Positions 8,897 through 17,323 of a DNA stretch of 46,721 nt are shown in pieces; positions within the stretch are counted from its first letter, which is position 1, and every line of letters begins with the position of its first letter. The DNA is from Candidatus Saccharicenans sp. GTDB lineage: Bacteria; Acidobacteriota; Aminicenantia; Aminicenantales; Saccharicenantaceae. Both the position numbers and the translations under genes were made by a program. The notes beneath the pieces were generated by a model. The model was given only the letters and a program-made list of their open reading frames with translations. It ran no database searches and was not told the origin of the DNA. The stretch spans positions 1 through 46,721 of the forward strand of contig JANLFU010000013.1 of the NCBI GenBank assembly GCA_024653215.1. The letters are read 5' to 3'.

Positions 8897-11152
8897 ATGG
8901 GAAAGAAAAAGAAACAAAGAAAGACAATTAAACCGCAAGTTTCAGGGAAAAGGCAGTTATCTGAAACGAATGGTGTCGCTTCCGGCAGCCCTGCCGGAGA
9001 GATGGCCGGTGCTTCAAAGGCCACCGGCGGAAAGACTAATTTATTTATTATCAGCGTGATAGTACTGGTCCTGGTTCTCCTGGCCGGCTGGTATTTCCTG
9101 GGGAGGAAATCATCCGGCTACCAGCCTGCAAATATTCCCGCGGCCAACATATTGCTGATAACTCTCGACACCACCAGGGCTGACCATCTCGGTTGTTATG
9201 GCTACAAAGAAGCAAAAACACCGAACATCGACCGGCTGGCCGGGGAAGGAGTTCGTTTTGTCAGCGCCTACTGCCCGGCTCCGTTGACCCTGCCTTCTCA
9301 TGCCACCATTCTGACCGGGCTCGAACCCTTCCGCCATCAGGTCAGAAACAACGGACATTATCTGCCGGCCGATATCAGGACCGTGACCGAGGCCCTTAAG
9401 GAAAGGGGATATAAAACCGCGGCGTTCGTTTCTTCTTTTTCGGTTGACTCTCGTTTTGGCCTGGACCGGGGATTTGAGGTTTATGACGATACTTTCCAGG
9501 CAGACCTGCCCTTTAAGACGATGAATGCCGAGCGCCGGGCGGCCGATACTTTTTCGCGGTTTGCCCGCTGGCTGGACAATAATTACCGGCAAAAATTTTT
9601 CTGCTGGGTTCATTATTATGACCCGCACCTGCCGTATGACCCACCGGCGCCCTTCGACCGGGAATTCAGCGACCGCCCCTATGACGGTGAAATCGCCTAC
9701 ATGGATGTTTATGTAGGTAAGATATTGCAGGCCCTGGAAGAAAAAGGCCTGGCCGACAAGACCATAATAATCGTGGCCGGTGACCACGGAGAAGGGCTGG
9801 GCGCCCGGGTGGAACTGGGCCACGGCGTCTTTCTGTATGAAGAAACGGTCCGGGTGCCCCTGATTTTCTGGGGAAGAAAGGTCTTTACCCGGCCAGGAGT
9901 ATTAGAGCCCAGGGTGCGGCTGGCCGATATCGCCCCCACCATACTCTCCTGGGTTGGAGCCAGCGAGGAAGCCAGCCGCTTGCAGGGTGTCAGCCTGGAG
10001 AGCTATTTTCAGGGAAAAGAGAAAAAGGACCGGGAGGCTGTCATCGAAACCTTTTATCCGCGCGAGAACTTCGGCTGGTCGGAACTGATCGGGATCGTCT
10101 CCGGCCGGTGGAAACTAATCCAGTCGCCCAGGCCAGAACTTTTTGACCTCAAGGCCGACCCCGAGGAAAGAAAGAATCTTTTTTCTACCAGCCCGGAGCG
10201 GGCGGCTGAACTGAAACAGAAGCTGGAAAACATTCTCCTGGGTTCCCAGGCTCCGGCTTCCGGAGGAGCGGCCAGGCCCGAAGACCTGGAAAGGCTGCGC
10301 TCCCTCGGCTATCTCAACCTGGCCCCAGCCAGGGGGCAGTCCAGCTATCCTGACCCCAAGGAAAAAATTGAACTCCTGAAGTTGATCCAGGAAGCCCAGG
10401 CCTTTGAATACCAGGAGAAATATGACCAGGCCGAGCAGGCCTACCAGAAAATTCTGGAAGAAACGCCGGATTCCCCGGCCAGCTATGTCAACCTGGCCCT
10501 GGCCCGGGCCCGGCAGAAGAAAATGGACGAGGCTATTGATATCCTGAACCGGGGCCTGGAAAGGCTCCCGGACTCTGAACTTCTGCTGGTCAGGCTGGGC
10601 CATACCTACGCCGTCAGCGGTAAGTTCGTGCTGGCCCTTAAGACAATGGAAAGGGTTCTCCAGCTCAACCCCCGGAATGTCGATGCCCTGACCGTCAGCG
10701 CCGGAATCTTGGATGCCGCCGGCAGAAAAGAAGAGGCCTGGGGATTATACCGGAAAGCGCTGGAGGTTGAGCCGGAGAGCAAGAGCCTGAGAACCAGCCT
10801 GGCGGCCAGCCTGGCCTCGGCCGGTAAGTTAACCGAAGCCATAGAGATTTATCGAAGACTTATAGAAGAATTTCCGGATGACCAGAGCCTGTATCAATTC
10901 GCCGGCCTGGCCTATTCTTACCTGGGCGACCATGACCAGGCCATATTTTACCTGAAGCAGGCGGTGGCCATCACCCCCACCCGGTCCGGTTATTTCAACC
11001 TGGCCGTGGCCTACGAGAAGGCCGGCCAGACCAGGGAAGCGGTGGAATATTTCCGCCGCTACCTGGAAAATTCCAGCGGTGACCGCGAAGAGACCATTCG
11101 CCTGGCCCGGCGTGAGCTGGAACGGCTGGAGAAGAAGCTTACCGGAAAATAG
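8897..11152 (+). CDS. Membrane-anchored sulfatase-fold (alkaline phosphatase superfamily) protein with TPRs, copy A
   Basis: A 751-residue protein. A Lys-rich cytoplasmic tail (1-46) precedes one membrane helix (48-68), so the bulk should face the periplasm. The sulfatase-like domain spans about 84-440: ITLDTTRADHLGCYGY (D91, D96), LTLPSHATILTG (130-141), WVHYYDPHLPYDPP (237-250) and GDHGEGLG (D296, H297, E299) with H309 downstream. The nucleophile position holds Thr131, and the usual CxPxR Arg is His135, so formylglycine cannot form here. A phosphatase or phosphotransferase-type activity fits better than sulfate ester hydrolysis. TPRs fill about 475-740. No clear ribosome site precedes the ATG, but an in-frame stop just upstream excludes a longer form. 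A paralogue lies at 32982. Confidence 0.88.
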   Translation: MGKKKKQRKTIKPQVSGKRQLSETNGVASGSPAGEMAGASKATGGKTNLFIISVIVLVLVLLAGWYFLGRKSSGYQPANIPAANILLITLDTTRADHLGCYGYKEAKTPNIDRLAGEGVRFVSAYCPAPLTLPSHATILTGLEPFRHQVRNNGHYLPADIRTVTEALKERGYKTAAFVSSFSVDSRFGLDRGFEVYDDTFQADLPFKTMNAERRAADTFSRFARWLDNNYRQKFFCWVHYYDPHLPYDPPAPFDREFSDRPYDGEIAYMDVYVGKILQALEEKGLADKTIIIVAGDHGEGLGARVELGHGVFLYEETVRVPLIFWGRKVFTRPGVLEPRVRLADIAPTILSWVGASEEASRLQGVSLESYFQGKEKKDREAVIETFYPRENFGWSELIGIVSGRWKLIQSPRPELFDLKADPEERKNLFSTSPERAAELKQKLENILLGSQAPASGGAARPEDLERLRSLGYLNLAPARGQSSYPDPKEKIELLKLIQEAQAFEYQEKYDQAEQAYQKILEETPDSPASYVNLALARARQKKMDEAIDILNRGLERLPDSELLLVRLGHTYAVSGKFVLALKTMERVLQLNPRNVDALTVSAGILDAAGRKEEAWGLYRKALEVEPESKSLRTSLAASLASAGKLTEAIEIYRRLIEEFPDDQSLYQFAGLAYSYLGDHDQAIFYLKQAVAITPTRSGYFNLAVAYEKAGQTREAVEYFRRYLENSSGDREETIRLARRELERLEKKLTGK

Positions 11153-11867
11153 CGAGTGCAGCTACGGCTATCAGGGCACAATATTTCTGAGATTATCCCA
11201 TAAATATCAATTGTTAGGCCCCATTTAGATAACTCTACCATCACATAAAGCCAAGTCGGGTTTCTGATTTGGCATAGTTCTGCCAATAGGTTAAGTCCAG
11301 TTTATAGGAAGGCCTGGAGGAGACCCTGGCCAGGCCTGGTCTTTTTTGGCGTTTACCACAGCCAGAATCTGGCCAATGACCGGGGAAACCGGTGCTGAGT
11401 GTTTCCCATGGCTGTTCGGTTTCCAGCAACCTTCAGTTTTTGGTTTTGTCAAATTTCGGGCTTTGCCGAGAATAGTGCGATCTGATTATCGGAGCCTTTA
11501 GATCAAGGGATTAGATTAAAGAGCACTGCCTCAGGAAGGTTGAGCGGTCAGAAACAGGCAGGTCAGATTGAGAGCCAGGAGCAAAATGCTGGCCGGACAG
11601 GAGAGTAGCCGGCAGGTTTTCTCAGTGCTAAGTGAGCGCTCAAAAATCTTACAGAATACCGGGGCAGAGCTATTGGCCCTGGAGCTGCAGGTTATAGCCG
11701 ACAGGCTTCCTGTTGATCGCCTGAGGGGCATCCCCATCGGAAATCTTATTTGGTTAGAATTGACCGGCAGGAATTAAGGTTGCCCTGGATTGCAGAACCG
11801 ATTTCGCCGGCTCTCAAGCTATATATTGAAAGATTTGCTGGCAGTCCGGAAGCGAATTTTCAGGGGT
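11153..11867. other. Intergenic region without a convincing gene
   Basis: About 715 bp between the sulfatase-like gene and the convergent TonB receptor gene. It holds a terminator-like hairpin (11310-11347) and an 18-bp palindrome TTGGCA-N6-TGCCAA (11269-11286). An open frame at 11568-11777 has no ribosome site and no recognisable protein character. Nothing else is seen. Confidence 0.6.
11310..11347 (+). terminator. Possible rho-independent terminator after the sulfatase-like/TPR gene
   Basis: AGGCCTGG (11310-11317) can pair with CCAGGCCT (11330-11337), and AGACC with GGTCT directly before a run of T at 11342-11347. It lies about 160 bp after the stop, farther than usual. Confidence 0.4.
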
Positions 11868-11908
11868 AAAATAAAAAGCCCGCCCCCGCCTTACGGCGGG
11901 GACGGGCT
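11868..11908 (-). terminator. Rho-independent terminator of the first TonB receptor gene
   Basis: On the minus strand a 14-bp GC-rich stem (11908-11895 with 11890-11877; one G-U pair, four-base loop) is followed by TTTTTATTTT. It begins about 22 bp after the receptor stop codon. Confidence 0.92.
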
Positions 11909-11930
11909 CGAGCGTCTGCTTTAACTCAGC

Positions 11931-14900
11931 TTAGAAGGTGAACTTGAAGCCCAGTCTCATCGACCAGGTGCCGAATCTGGAGGACCACCAGCCGAAAGCG
12001 GGATGCGGATCAACAGCGGTATCCTGGGTGAACCATTCGTACCAGTTGTTGACGAAGGTGCCATTGAGCATGGCGTCTTCGTAGTAGACTCTGGTGCCGG
12101 GATAGTCAGTGTAGTACCTGGAGCCAACTCTGTTGAGGTCGAACACTTTACCGGTGATGGACTTGGTGTTGGTGATGTTGTTGACCTGGAGGTTGATGCC
12201 CACGCCGTACTTGCCGGCGAAGCGCAGGGTGTATTCAACGTAAACATCGGCCCAGACGTTCCAGGGCAGGCGGCCCAGGTCGCCGTAGCCGTTCGGCCAC
12301 ATGTAGGCGTTGCACAGGTTAATCCTGGTGCTCAGCGGGTAGCCACTCCGGGCATAGGCGGTAACACCGACAGTCAGGCCGAAGGGGAACACGTAGGAGC
12401 CGTAGGCCTTGATGTAGTGAGTTCTGTCGTGGGGCAGGGGTCCGCCCAGCTCTGTACCGTCGGCCTTGAAGGGCATGAACCAGTAGTCGAAGTACCTTTC
12501 CACGTTGGGCGACACGCGGCCGGCTTCGTCGGAGCTGGCCAGACCGCCGTAGTTACCCTGGACGCGGCTCAGGGTGTAGTTGATGCCGCCCTGCCAGTTA
12601 TTGCTGAATCTCTTTTCCAGGGCCAGGTTCAAGCCATAGTAATCTCTCTTGGCCTTGGGCATTGGCCAGTAGGCATCGGAAAGTCTGCCACCCTGGGACT
12701 GGGGTCTGGCCCAGCCATAGCCGGGGTTGGCAAACATGTAAACTTCGGCAAAGTTTCCGGGGGAGATTTCTTCGTAGGCACCGATGTCTTCAATAGTTCT
12801 GATCAGGTGCTTGTAAACGGCGCGAGCCGAGAAAGACAGGTCTTCAAAGATCTTCTTTTCGGCGCCGAAGCTGATTTCCATCTGGGAAACCGGCTTCATG
12901 TCGGGATCGACGGCGTCAAATGAAGGATAACGGAAGTCAATGGTGCCGAGGTATGTATTACCACCCGGAGTCTGGTCGGCCAGGTCTTCAAAATTGCCGG
13001 TGTTAATGAAATTGGCGGCAATCAGGGTCCAGTCGAGGTTGTTCAGGGCGAAGTAGCTGTTTTTCCACTTGAAACCGCCGAAGGCGCCTTCGGCCATGTA
13101 CAGCTTCATGACGTCGTAGTAAATGCCGAAGCTTCCGAACAACTTCAGGCTGGAATCACCGAAAACGTCATAAACCAGGCCCAGTCTCGGGGCCAGCTTG
13201 TCAGCGAAGTCAAACTTGATCGGGGTGATGTCGTAGGTCGGGTCGAACGAGGGGATGTATTCGTACTCGGTCCTGACACCAAAGTTCAGGGTCAGGCGGT
13301 TGCCGATGGTCCAGGAATCCTGCAGGTAGAGGGCCCAGTTGTTGCTGTGGATATTCCAGGCCCAGCCGTAGGGATAGGACATGTAGCCATGCCTGATGAT
13401 GTAGTAGCCGTAGGTTCCGCGACCGAAGGAAGAGGAACGGTTCCAGTAGAGGTTGATGCGGGGAGCGTTCGGGGTGTAATCGTAATTTTCATGCAGATAG
13501 ATGAACTGGACACCGGCTTTCCAGGCATGCTCACCGGCCAGGTTCATGTAGTAGGTGGCATCCAGATTGCTGCTGATTTTTTCCCTGAGTTCTTTCTTGA
13601 GGTTAAGCCAGGTGGCGGAAGTAGCCCAGCCAGCCAGGTGAACCAGGTCGGTTCTGCCGATGGCCTCATAATCAGTCTGGTATATGTTGTTGCCGTAGCT
13701 GAAATAGTAGGTCGGTCCGGGCGGGGGCAGGATTCCCTGGTTGCCGATGTCCTGCCTGTGCCAGCCAGCTCTCAAGGAGACCAGCAGGTTGTTCTTTCCG
13801 GAGTAGTCAGCGGTGAAAGCGGCGCTGAAGTTGGGATAGTCGTAGCCATCCTGGTAATACGGAGTGTCCGGGTTGCTGGTTCCGTTGATGCTGGGAATGG
13901 AGCCCTTGTACCGGTAGAAGTTGTTAACATAGCTGGCGGACAGTCTCAGGCCGGTCATCGGGGCAGCGGTTAACTTGATGGAAGCGTTGTCGTACCTGTA
14001 CCACTGGATGAAGTTATAGAAGGGTCCGCTTCTGCTGTTGAAGTCGCGCAGGGCGTTGGTCTGGGAATAGACCGGGTTGAAAGAGCCGAAGAACCACAGC
14101 CTGTCCTTAATGATGTATCCGCCGAGGCTGAAAACGCCTTCCATGCGGTAGTACTTGTCTCTGGCTTTTCCACCGTCAAAGAACAGGTCGTCGTCGTTCA
14201 CGTACTCATAGTGCTGGGTGGTCGGGTCATACGGGTCTTGCCGCAGGTAGTCCCTGGCTTTGCCCTGCATCCAGAGCTTGTTGTTCTCGTAGAAGCCGAT
14301 GACATCACCGTGGAAGGTGTTGCCGCCGGAACGGGTAACAACGTTGACCACGCCGCCCATGGAGCCGCCGAACTCGGCGTTGTAACCGGAAGCGGTGACC
14401 TTGAGTTCGTCAACCAGTTCCAGGACGACGTTCTGGGCCCTGGTTCCCACGTGGATTTCGGTGATGTTGGTGCCGTCGACATACCACATGTTTTCAGCAC
14501 CGGAAGCGCCGTCAACCGAGATACCGCCGGCAATGCCTTCGCTGGACACGCCGGGCACCGTGGTGATCAGCGACTCGAAGTTACGGCCACGGGGCAGGCT
14601 CAGGAAGGTTTCCTTGGTCATCGTTGTGCCCTTAACCGTGCTCTTAACGTCGATGAGCGGGCTCTGTCCGACAACCGTCACCTGTTCCTCGATGGCGGCC
14701 GGTTCCATGGTCACGTTGACCACGATGGTCTGTGACAGCTGAAGAATGATGTCCCTTCTGACCAGCGTTTTGAAACCGGGCAGAGTGAAAACCAGTTCAT
14801 AAGTTCCGGAAGGAAGAGCCAGCAACCGGAAGGTGCCGGTGGCATCAGTCACGGTGGCCGCTTTTCCGACCAGCTTGGGGCTGGTGGCTTCGACGGTCAC

Positions 14901-15029
14901 GCCCGGGAGGGGATTACCCTGGTCATCGGTGACCTTTCCGGTAATCTTGCCTTCTGGGTTGATCTGGGCGATGGCCGTGCCGCCAGCCAGCAAGACGAGC
15001 AAAGCGAAAATAAGAAGTTTGTTCCTCAT
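11931..15029 (-). CDS. TonB-dependent outer-membrane receptor with N-terminal carboxypeptidase-regulatory-like domain (copy A)
   Basis: A 1032-residue outer-membrane transporter. A signal peptide ends near residue 21 (GGTAIAQ). Residues 26-108 are the regulatory-like domain (GKITGKVTDDQGNPLPGVTV). EEQVTVVGQSPLIDVKST (114-131) resembles the region that meets TonB, and the plug follows (SLPRGRNFESLITTVPGV; VDGTNITE; GGVVNVVTRSGGN). A long Tyr/Trp/Asn-rich beta-barrel ends in SMRLGFKFTF with a terminal Phe, the usual outer-membrane signature. The start is at 15029, because an upstream ATG at 15092 adds a non-signal N-terminus and AAAGGAG precedes 15029. No SusD-like partner is adjacent, so this is an orphan receptor; the substrate is unknown. 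A sigma-54 promoter lies about 160 bp upstream. Confidence 0.92.
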   Translation of the reverse strand: MRNKLLIFALLVLLAGGTAIAQINPEGKITGKVTDDQGNPLPGVTVEATSPKLVGKAATVTDATGTFRLLALPSGTYELVFTLPGFKTLVRRDIILQLSQTIVVNVTMEPAAIEEQVTVVGQSPLIDVKSTVKGTTMTKETFLSLPRGRNFESLITTVPGVSSEGIAGGISVDGASGAENMWYVDGTNITEIHVGTRAQNVVLELVDELKVTASGYNAEFGGSMGGVVNVVTRSGGNTFHGDVIGFYENNKLWMQGKARDYLRQDPYDPTTQHYEYVNDDDLFFDGGKARDKYYRMEGVFSLGGYIIKDRLWFFGSFNPVYSQTNALRDFNSRSGPFYNFIQWYRYDNASIKLTAAPMTGLRLSASYVNNFYRYKGSIPSINGTSNPDTPYYQDGYDYPNFSAAFTADYSGKNNLLVSLRAGWHRQDIGNQGILPPPGPTYYFSYGNNIYQTDYEAIGRTDLVHLAGWATSATWLNLKKELREKISSNLDATYYMNLAGEHAWKAGVQFIYLHENYDYTPNAPRINLYWNRSSSFGRGTYGYYIIRHGYMSYPYGWAWNIHSNNWALYLQDSWTIGNRLTLNFGVRTEYEYIPSFDPTYDITPIKFDFADKLAPRLGLVYDVFGDSSLKLFGSFGIYYDVMKLYMAEGAFGGFKWKNSYFALNNLDWTLIAANFINTGNFEDLADQTPGGNTYLGTIDFRYPSFDAVDPDMKPVSQMEISFGAEKKIFEDLSFSARAVYKHLIRTIEDIGAYEEISPGNFAEVYMFANPGYGWARPQSQGGRLSDAYWPMPKAKRDYYGLNLALEKRFSNNWQGGINYTLSRVQGNYGGLASSDEAGRVSPNVERYFDYWFMPFKADGTELGGPLPHDRTHYIKAYGSYVFPFGLTVGVTAYARSGYPLSTRINLCNAYMWPNGYGDLGRLPWNVWADVYVEYTLRFAGKYGVGINLQVNNITNTKSITGKVFDLNRVGSRYYTDYPGTRVYYEDAMLNGTFVNNWYEWFTQDTAVDPHPAFGWWSSRFGTWSMRLGFKFTF

Positions 15030-15073
15030 TCGAATCAGTTCTCCTTTCGAATGATTTCTTGTCCCTTCACCCT

Positions 15074-15095
15074 GGGATGACCTGGCGGCCATCCC
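15074..15095 (-). promoter_or_regulatory. Hairpin in the leader of the first TonB receptor
   Basis: Minus-strand GGGATGGCC (15095-15087) pairs with GGTCATCCC (15082-15074) around the loop GCCA, a 9-bp stem with one G-U pair. It is 45 nt upstream of the receptor ATG and has no T-run, so it is not a terminator; it may be a translational or stability element. Confidence 0.5.
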
Positions 15096-15137
15096 GGCCC
15101 ATATTTACCAGAAAAATTTGGCGAACTCTTCTGTTTA

Positions 15138-15147
15138 TCACCTCCTT
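15138..15147 (-). promoter_or_regulatory. Internal Shine-Dalgarno-like AAGGAGGTGA in the leader
   Basis: A ten-base match to the 16S anti-SD complement lies about 110 nt before the receptor start and has no ATG at ribosome-site spacing after it. The identical ten bases occur in the second receptor leader at 38477-38486. Confidence 0.45.
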
Positions 15148-15185
15148 AAATATAAGTTTTATACAATTCATCGTCTCTTATTAAT

Positions 15186-15201
15186 AGCAATTATCGTGCC
15201 A
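15186..15201 (-). promoter_or_regulatory. Sigma-54 (RpoN) -24/-12 promoter of the first TonB receptor
   Basis: The minus strand reads TGGCACGATAATTGCT. The invariant GG (-24) and GC (-12) are separated by exactly 10 bp, as required by RpoN. The predicted start is near 15176, giving a leader of about 145 nt. Matching elements lie at 38558 and 43551. Confidence 0.82.
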
Positions 15202-15269
15202 AACGAGTTTTATTTTAAGTTGTTGATAATAAACATATTAAAATCTTTATCCGGCGGGAAAATTCATAA

Positions 15270-15313
15270 ATTTGAATTGTGGTTCAAATAGTTGGATTAT
15301 TCGTTTTTCCAAC
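15270..15313. promoter_or_regulatory. Inverted repeats upstream of the sigma-54 promoter (candidate activator sites)
   Basis: ATTTGAA-N6-TTCAAAT (15270-15289) and GTTGGA-N11-TCCAAC (15291-15313) lie about 70-110 bp upstream of the -24 element, the usual range for activator sites of sigma-54 promoters. TTGGA/TCCAA arms recur upstream of the second receptor (38653-38673). Confidence 0.35.
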
Positions 15314-15332
15314 TTTTCCGGGGTGATTGAGA

Positions 15333-15407
15333 TGGTGGGCGATAGAGGATTTGAACCTCTGACTTCTACCGTGTGAAGGTAGCACTCTGCCACTGAGTTA
15401 ATCGCCC
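15333..15407 (-). tRNA. tRNA-Val (anticodon CAC)
   Basis: A full cloverleaf is visible on the minus strand: acceptor GGGCGAT/ATCGCCC, D stem ACTC/GAGT, anticodon stem CTACC/GGTAG with loop TTCACAC (anticodon CAC, reading GUG), T stem AGAGG/CCTCT with loop TTCAAAT, discriminator A, and an encoded CCA (15335-15333). Length is 72 nt plus CCA. Confidence 0.96.
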
Positions 15408-15764
15408 ACCCAGCTGATTTAATTTTATTCAAATCGGTGCGGCTGTCAACCTGAAATCCAGCTGTATAAAATTTTCAAAAAAGCTGCGGGAAACGGAAAA
15501 ATAACAAGGAATAGGCGGGACGGCTACTTTCCGGATGCTTCACCTTTTAAAGGCACATCTTCTTTTTTTATTTTATTACCCGGTGATTTTGATACCAAGG
15601 TATTATCTGGTCAGGGGCGGTCTTGCTCACCGGACTCTACCTCGCCCGGTGGTCTGGCCCCGGCAAATCCGCCGATCCGCCAAGTTGCTATGGAAGGCTC
15701 CCGGTTCCTGGACTTCATTTGGTTTTCATTCATCCCCGGCTCAGGCCAGGCGGCAAAAATTTAT
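15408..15764. other. Intergenic region
   Basis: About 360 bp between the tRNA gene and the promoter of the zinc-ribbon gene. A frame at 15535-15768 could encode 77 residues but is rich in Arg, Pro and Trp without order, has no ribosome site and runs into the next promoter; I do not call it. Nothing else is seen. Confidence 0.5.
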
Positions 15765-15793
15765 TTGACAGAAAATTTTTTTAGTTTTATAAA
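15765..15793 (+). promoter_or_regulatory. Strong sigma-70 promoter of the zinc-ribbon gene
   Basis: TTGACA (15765-15770), a 17-bp AT-rich spacer, and TATAAA (15788-15793). The start codon lies 18 nt after the -10, so the leader should be about 12 nt, and it contains no Shine-Dalgarno sequence. Confidence 0.75.
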
Positions 15794-15811
15794 TAAAACA
15801 GCGAAAACAAT

Positions 15812-17323
15812 ATGGGTATCAAGCGCTGTCCCTACTGCCGGGCCTTAATCAGTGACCGGGATCAATACTGCAAGAATTGCGGTACCCAGCTTCTTTTCCC
15901 GGAGGACGAAGAGATAGAAGAAGAAATCCCGGGCGATAAGATAGTTGAAGATGACCGGCAGAAAGATGAGTCTGAATTCCTGGCCGGAGAAGAGCCGGAT
16001 AAAGAAGGATCGGAGCAGGAAGAAGAACTCGAAGAGGACCTTGAGCTTGAAGAAGAAACGGTCGAACCGACCGGAGAAGTTGTCCTGAAAGAAGACACCG
16101 CTCCCCTGGAAGAGACTGAGGTTGAAAAGATCACCGCTACTTCCCGAAAAAGGGCCAGGTCCAGGGACCTTTCGATAACAGCCGAAGAAAAATTGCTTTT
16201 TGCCGGGGAGAAAGAGCCGGAAGCCCCGGAAATAGAGCCCGCAGCTTCACCCGGGACGGAAGATTTCCTGGTGGAAAGAATAAAAAAGGAGGTGCTGGCT
16301 GAGGGCGAGCCTGAGCCTGAAGAGCCAGCCAAAACGGGGCCGGGTGTGGTCACCAGGATAGTGGAAGAGCTCCGCCGGAAAGAGGAACAGGAAGAAAGCA
16401 CAGAGGCTGCATCGGAAACCCGTCCCGGTCTGGTCACCCGGATGGTGGAAGAACTGGAACTGGAAGAAAAGAGGGCCGCGGCCGAATCGTACGAAGCTGA
16501 AACCGGGGAAGAAGAAGCGGATGTCGCGCAGACCTTCGCCACCGCCGAGCTGGACAAAATCGGGGCCACCACCGAACTGGGCCGGAGAGAGGTGGAAGAT
16601 TTCTTCAAGGTGTTAGAAGAAAAGGAAAAAGAACATCTCAAGGAAAGGTTGAAGACTTCCGGCAAGGGTGCCGAGGGAACGGGTGAAGTGCCCAGCTGGA
16701 TTAAGGAGGTTAAAACAGCCTCCACCGAATTGCTGGGTAGAACCGAAGATACCGGAGAGGTCAAGGCCCCGGAGAAAGTAGAAGCTGAAACGGATGAACT
16801 CTGGCTGGAGGAAGAAGAGACCCAAACCGAGCCGACCATGGGTTTTCCAGAACGGCTGACCCGCAGCGGGCTGGAAGCGGTTGAAGCTCAGGATGAAGCG
16901 AGCCGAGAGGTAGAAATGGAACTGGAAGAGGAAATAGAAGAACCGGAAGAGGAAATCGAGGGCGAAACCGGTAAAATTTTCCGGGAAAAGGCAGAACCGG
17001 CAATGGCCGGCGGGGCTATCTCCACCGGAGGTATTCAGGCCGGGGAAAGCCGTTCACTCCCTCCGCTGGGTTTTAAGAATTTTGTTAAGGCCAAGATCTT
17101 TGACCTTCTTTTCCTGGTCATGTTCTGGCTGGTGTCGATCTGGATAGCGGCCAGGTCAATGCAGACCACCATCTTCAAGCTGTTCGGACTGGCCGGCAGC
17201 GGCCTGCTGCTTTACCTTTTGATCCTGACCTTTTTCTACTTTTTCCTGTTTTACTTCTTCATCGGGGAAACCCTGGGCGACCGCTTATTCCGGGAGGGAG
17301 AGGAAGAAGAAGACAGCCTCTGA
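15812..17323 (+). CDS. Zinc-ribbon / acidic low-complexity / RDD-like membrane protein
   Basis: A 503-residue three-part protein. Residues 6-23 form a zinc ribbon (CPYC, then CKNC). Residues 30-405 are extremely Glu-rich and probably disordered, with short recurring helices (LVERIKKEVLAE, VVTRIVEELRRKE, LVTRMVEELELEE). Residues 415-495 hold two membrane helices preceded by FKNFVKAKIFDLLFLV and followed by FIGETLGDRLF, which match the first and last parts of RDD-family membrane domains. The zinc ribbon should lie in the cytoplasm. Function is not known; a scaffold linking the membrane to cytoplasmic partners is an inference. There is no ribosome site, and the promoter is only 18 nt upstream. 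Confidence 0.8.
   Translation: MGIKRCPYCRALISDRDQYCKNCGTQLLFPEDEEIEEEIPGDKIVEDDRQKDESEFLAGEEPDKEGSEQEEELEEDLELEEETVEPTGEVVLKEDTAPLEETEVEKITATSRKRARSRDLSITAEEKLLFAGEKEPEAPEIEPAASPGTEDFLVERIKKEVLAEGEPEPEEPAKTGPGVVTRIVEELRRKEEQEESTEAASETRPGLVTRMVEELELEEKRAAAESYEAETGEEEADVAQTFATAELDKIGATTELGRREVEDFFKVLEEKEKEHLKERLKTSGKGAEGTGEVPSWIKEVKTASTELLGRTEDTGEVKAPEKVEAETDELWLEEEETQTEPTMGFPERLTRSGLEAVEAQDEASREVEMELEEEIEEPEEEIEGETGKIFREKAEPAMAGGAISTGGIQAGESRSLPPLGFKNFVKAKIFDLLFLVMFWLVSIWIAARSMQTTIFKLFGLAGSGLLLYLLILTFFYFFLFYFFIGETLGDRLFREGEEEEDSL

Larger units (their letters stand above)
15067..15171 (-). other. Possible 34-codon upstream ORF in the TonB receptor leader
   Basis: An ATG at 15171, about 5 nt after the predicted sigma-54 start point, opens 34 codons (MNCIKLIFKEVINRR...) that end at TGA 15069-15067. 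It runs through the internal AAGGAGGTGA and the hairpin. It has no ribosome site of its own, and its translation is speculative. Confidence 0.2.

Noticed and set aside
11269-11286. Palindrome TTGGCA-N6-TGCCAA as a sigma-54 or operator site
   Set aside because: GG to GC spacing is 9, not 10, and it lies downstream of both neighbouring genes, not before a start.
11568-11777. Open frame of 69 codons in the gap before the TonB receptor terminator
   Set aside because: No ribosome site, no family resemblance, and a competing open frame on the other strand; it looks like chance.
15535-15768. 77-codon frame upstream of the zinc-ribbon gene
   Set aside because: It ends inside the strong promoter of the next gene, and the sequence is a disordered Arg/Pro/Trp mix.
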